Below are positions 5,967 to 5,976 of a DNA stretch of 5,976 nucleotides, in pieces. Position 1 is the stretch's first letter. Every line of letters starts with the position of its first letter. Source of the DNA: Agrobacterium fabrum (GTDB lineage: Bacteria > Pseudomonadota > Alphaproteobacteria > Rhizobiales > Rhizobiaceae); assembly GCA_003241215.1 (NCBI GenBank), contig QFOL01000240.1, forward strand, positions 1 through 5,976. The letters are read 5' to 3'. Position numbers and translations under genes: made by a program. The notes beneath the pieces are model-generated. The model was not told where the DNA came from. It saw only the letters and a list, made by a program, of their open reading frames with translations, and did not search any database.

Positions 5967-5976
5967 ATGCCCGATC
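5967..5976 (+). CDS. glyS: Probable first codons of glycyl-tRNA synthetase beta subunit (truncated by window)
   Basis: ATG CCC GAT C at the right edge encodes Met-Pro-Asp and the first base of a fourth codon. Rhizobial GlyS proteins, as I recall them, begin Met-Pro-Asp-Leu-Leu-Leu-Glu-Leu-Arg, and a fourth codon starting with C fits Leu. GlyS, which binds tRNA and completes the alpha2beta2 enzyme, is expected downstream of glyQ. With three codons visible the call rests mainly on context. No clear Shine-Dalgarno precedes the ATG. Confidence 0.5.

Overview
The window looks like chromosomal DNA of a Rhizobiales alphaproteobacterium, most likely Agrobacterium/Rhizobium. The reasons are the high GC with C/G-ending codons, a GlyQ protein close to what I know from rhizobia, a separate GlyS whose first codons (Met-Pro-Asp) appear at the right edge, and the LemA/DUF2207 pair lying between the two synthetase subunits. 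I worked by eye only, with no database search. The species call is inference.

Layout, all genes on the + strand. Bases 1-175 are the C-terminal end of an unrecognised small membrane protein. Bases 228-871 hold a two-gene toxin-antitoxin module: an AbrB/MazE-type antitoxin and a PIN-domain (VapC-type) ribonuclease toxin, overlapping by four bases. It has its own extended -10 promoter and a strong Shine-Dalgarno, and its base composition and codon use differ from the flanking genes. Next come glyQ (glycyl-tRNA synthetase alpha subunit, 961-1914), lemA (1993-2544), a divergent aroA/EPSP synthase (2632-3909), and a 645-residue DUF2207 membrane protein with a signal peptide and a glycine tail (3931-5868). 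The first codons of glyS (beta subunit) begin at 5967.

How the genes work together. GlyQ and GlyS are the two subunits of one alpha2beta2 enzyme, but here about 4 kb separates their genes. LemA and the DUF2207 protein are commonly found as partners in bacterial genomes and probably form an envelope module of unknown function. Their genes share the same translation signal (GAGGAGG, then 8 bases, then the start codon). The aroA gene between them has no comparable Shine-Dalgarno but does have a candidate promoter of its own, which suggests it may be a later addition or be expressed separately. The aroA product keeps nearly all catalytic residues known from E. coli EPSP synthase. It is about 18 residues shorter in one part of the C-terminal domain and has Phe and Ala at two active-site-region positions that are Pro101 and Ser197 in E. 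coli.

Non-coding signals include a perfect 7+7 inverted repeat just upstream of glyQ, a hairpin with a C(UACG)G tetraloop between glyQ and lemA, and a 12-base perfect palindrome right after the DUF2207 stop codon. I found no tRNA or rRNA gene, CRISPR array, insertion sequence or convincing rho-independent terminator. No gap between genes exceeds about 100 bases. I see no complete, clearly new biological system; the divergent EPSP synthase inside the LemA/DUF2207 pair is the most unusual item.
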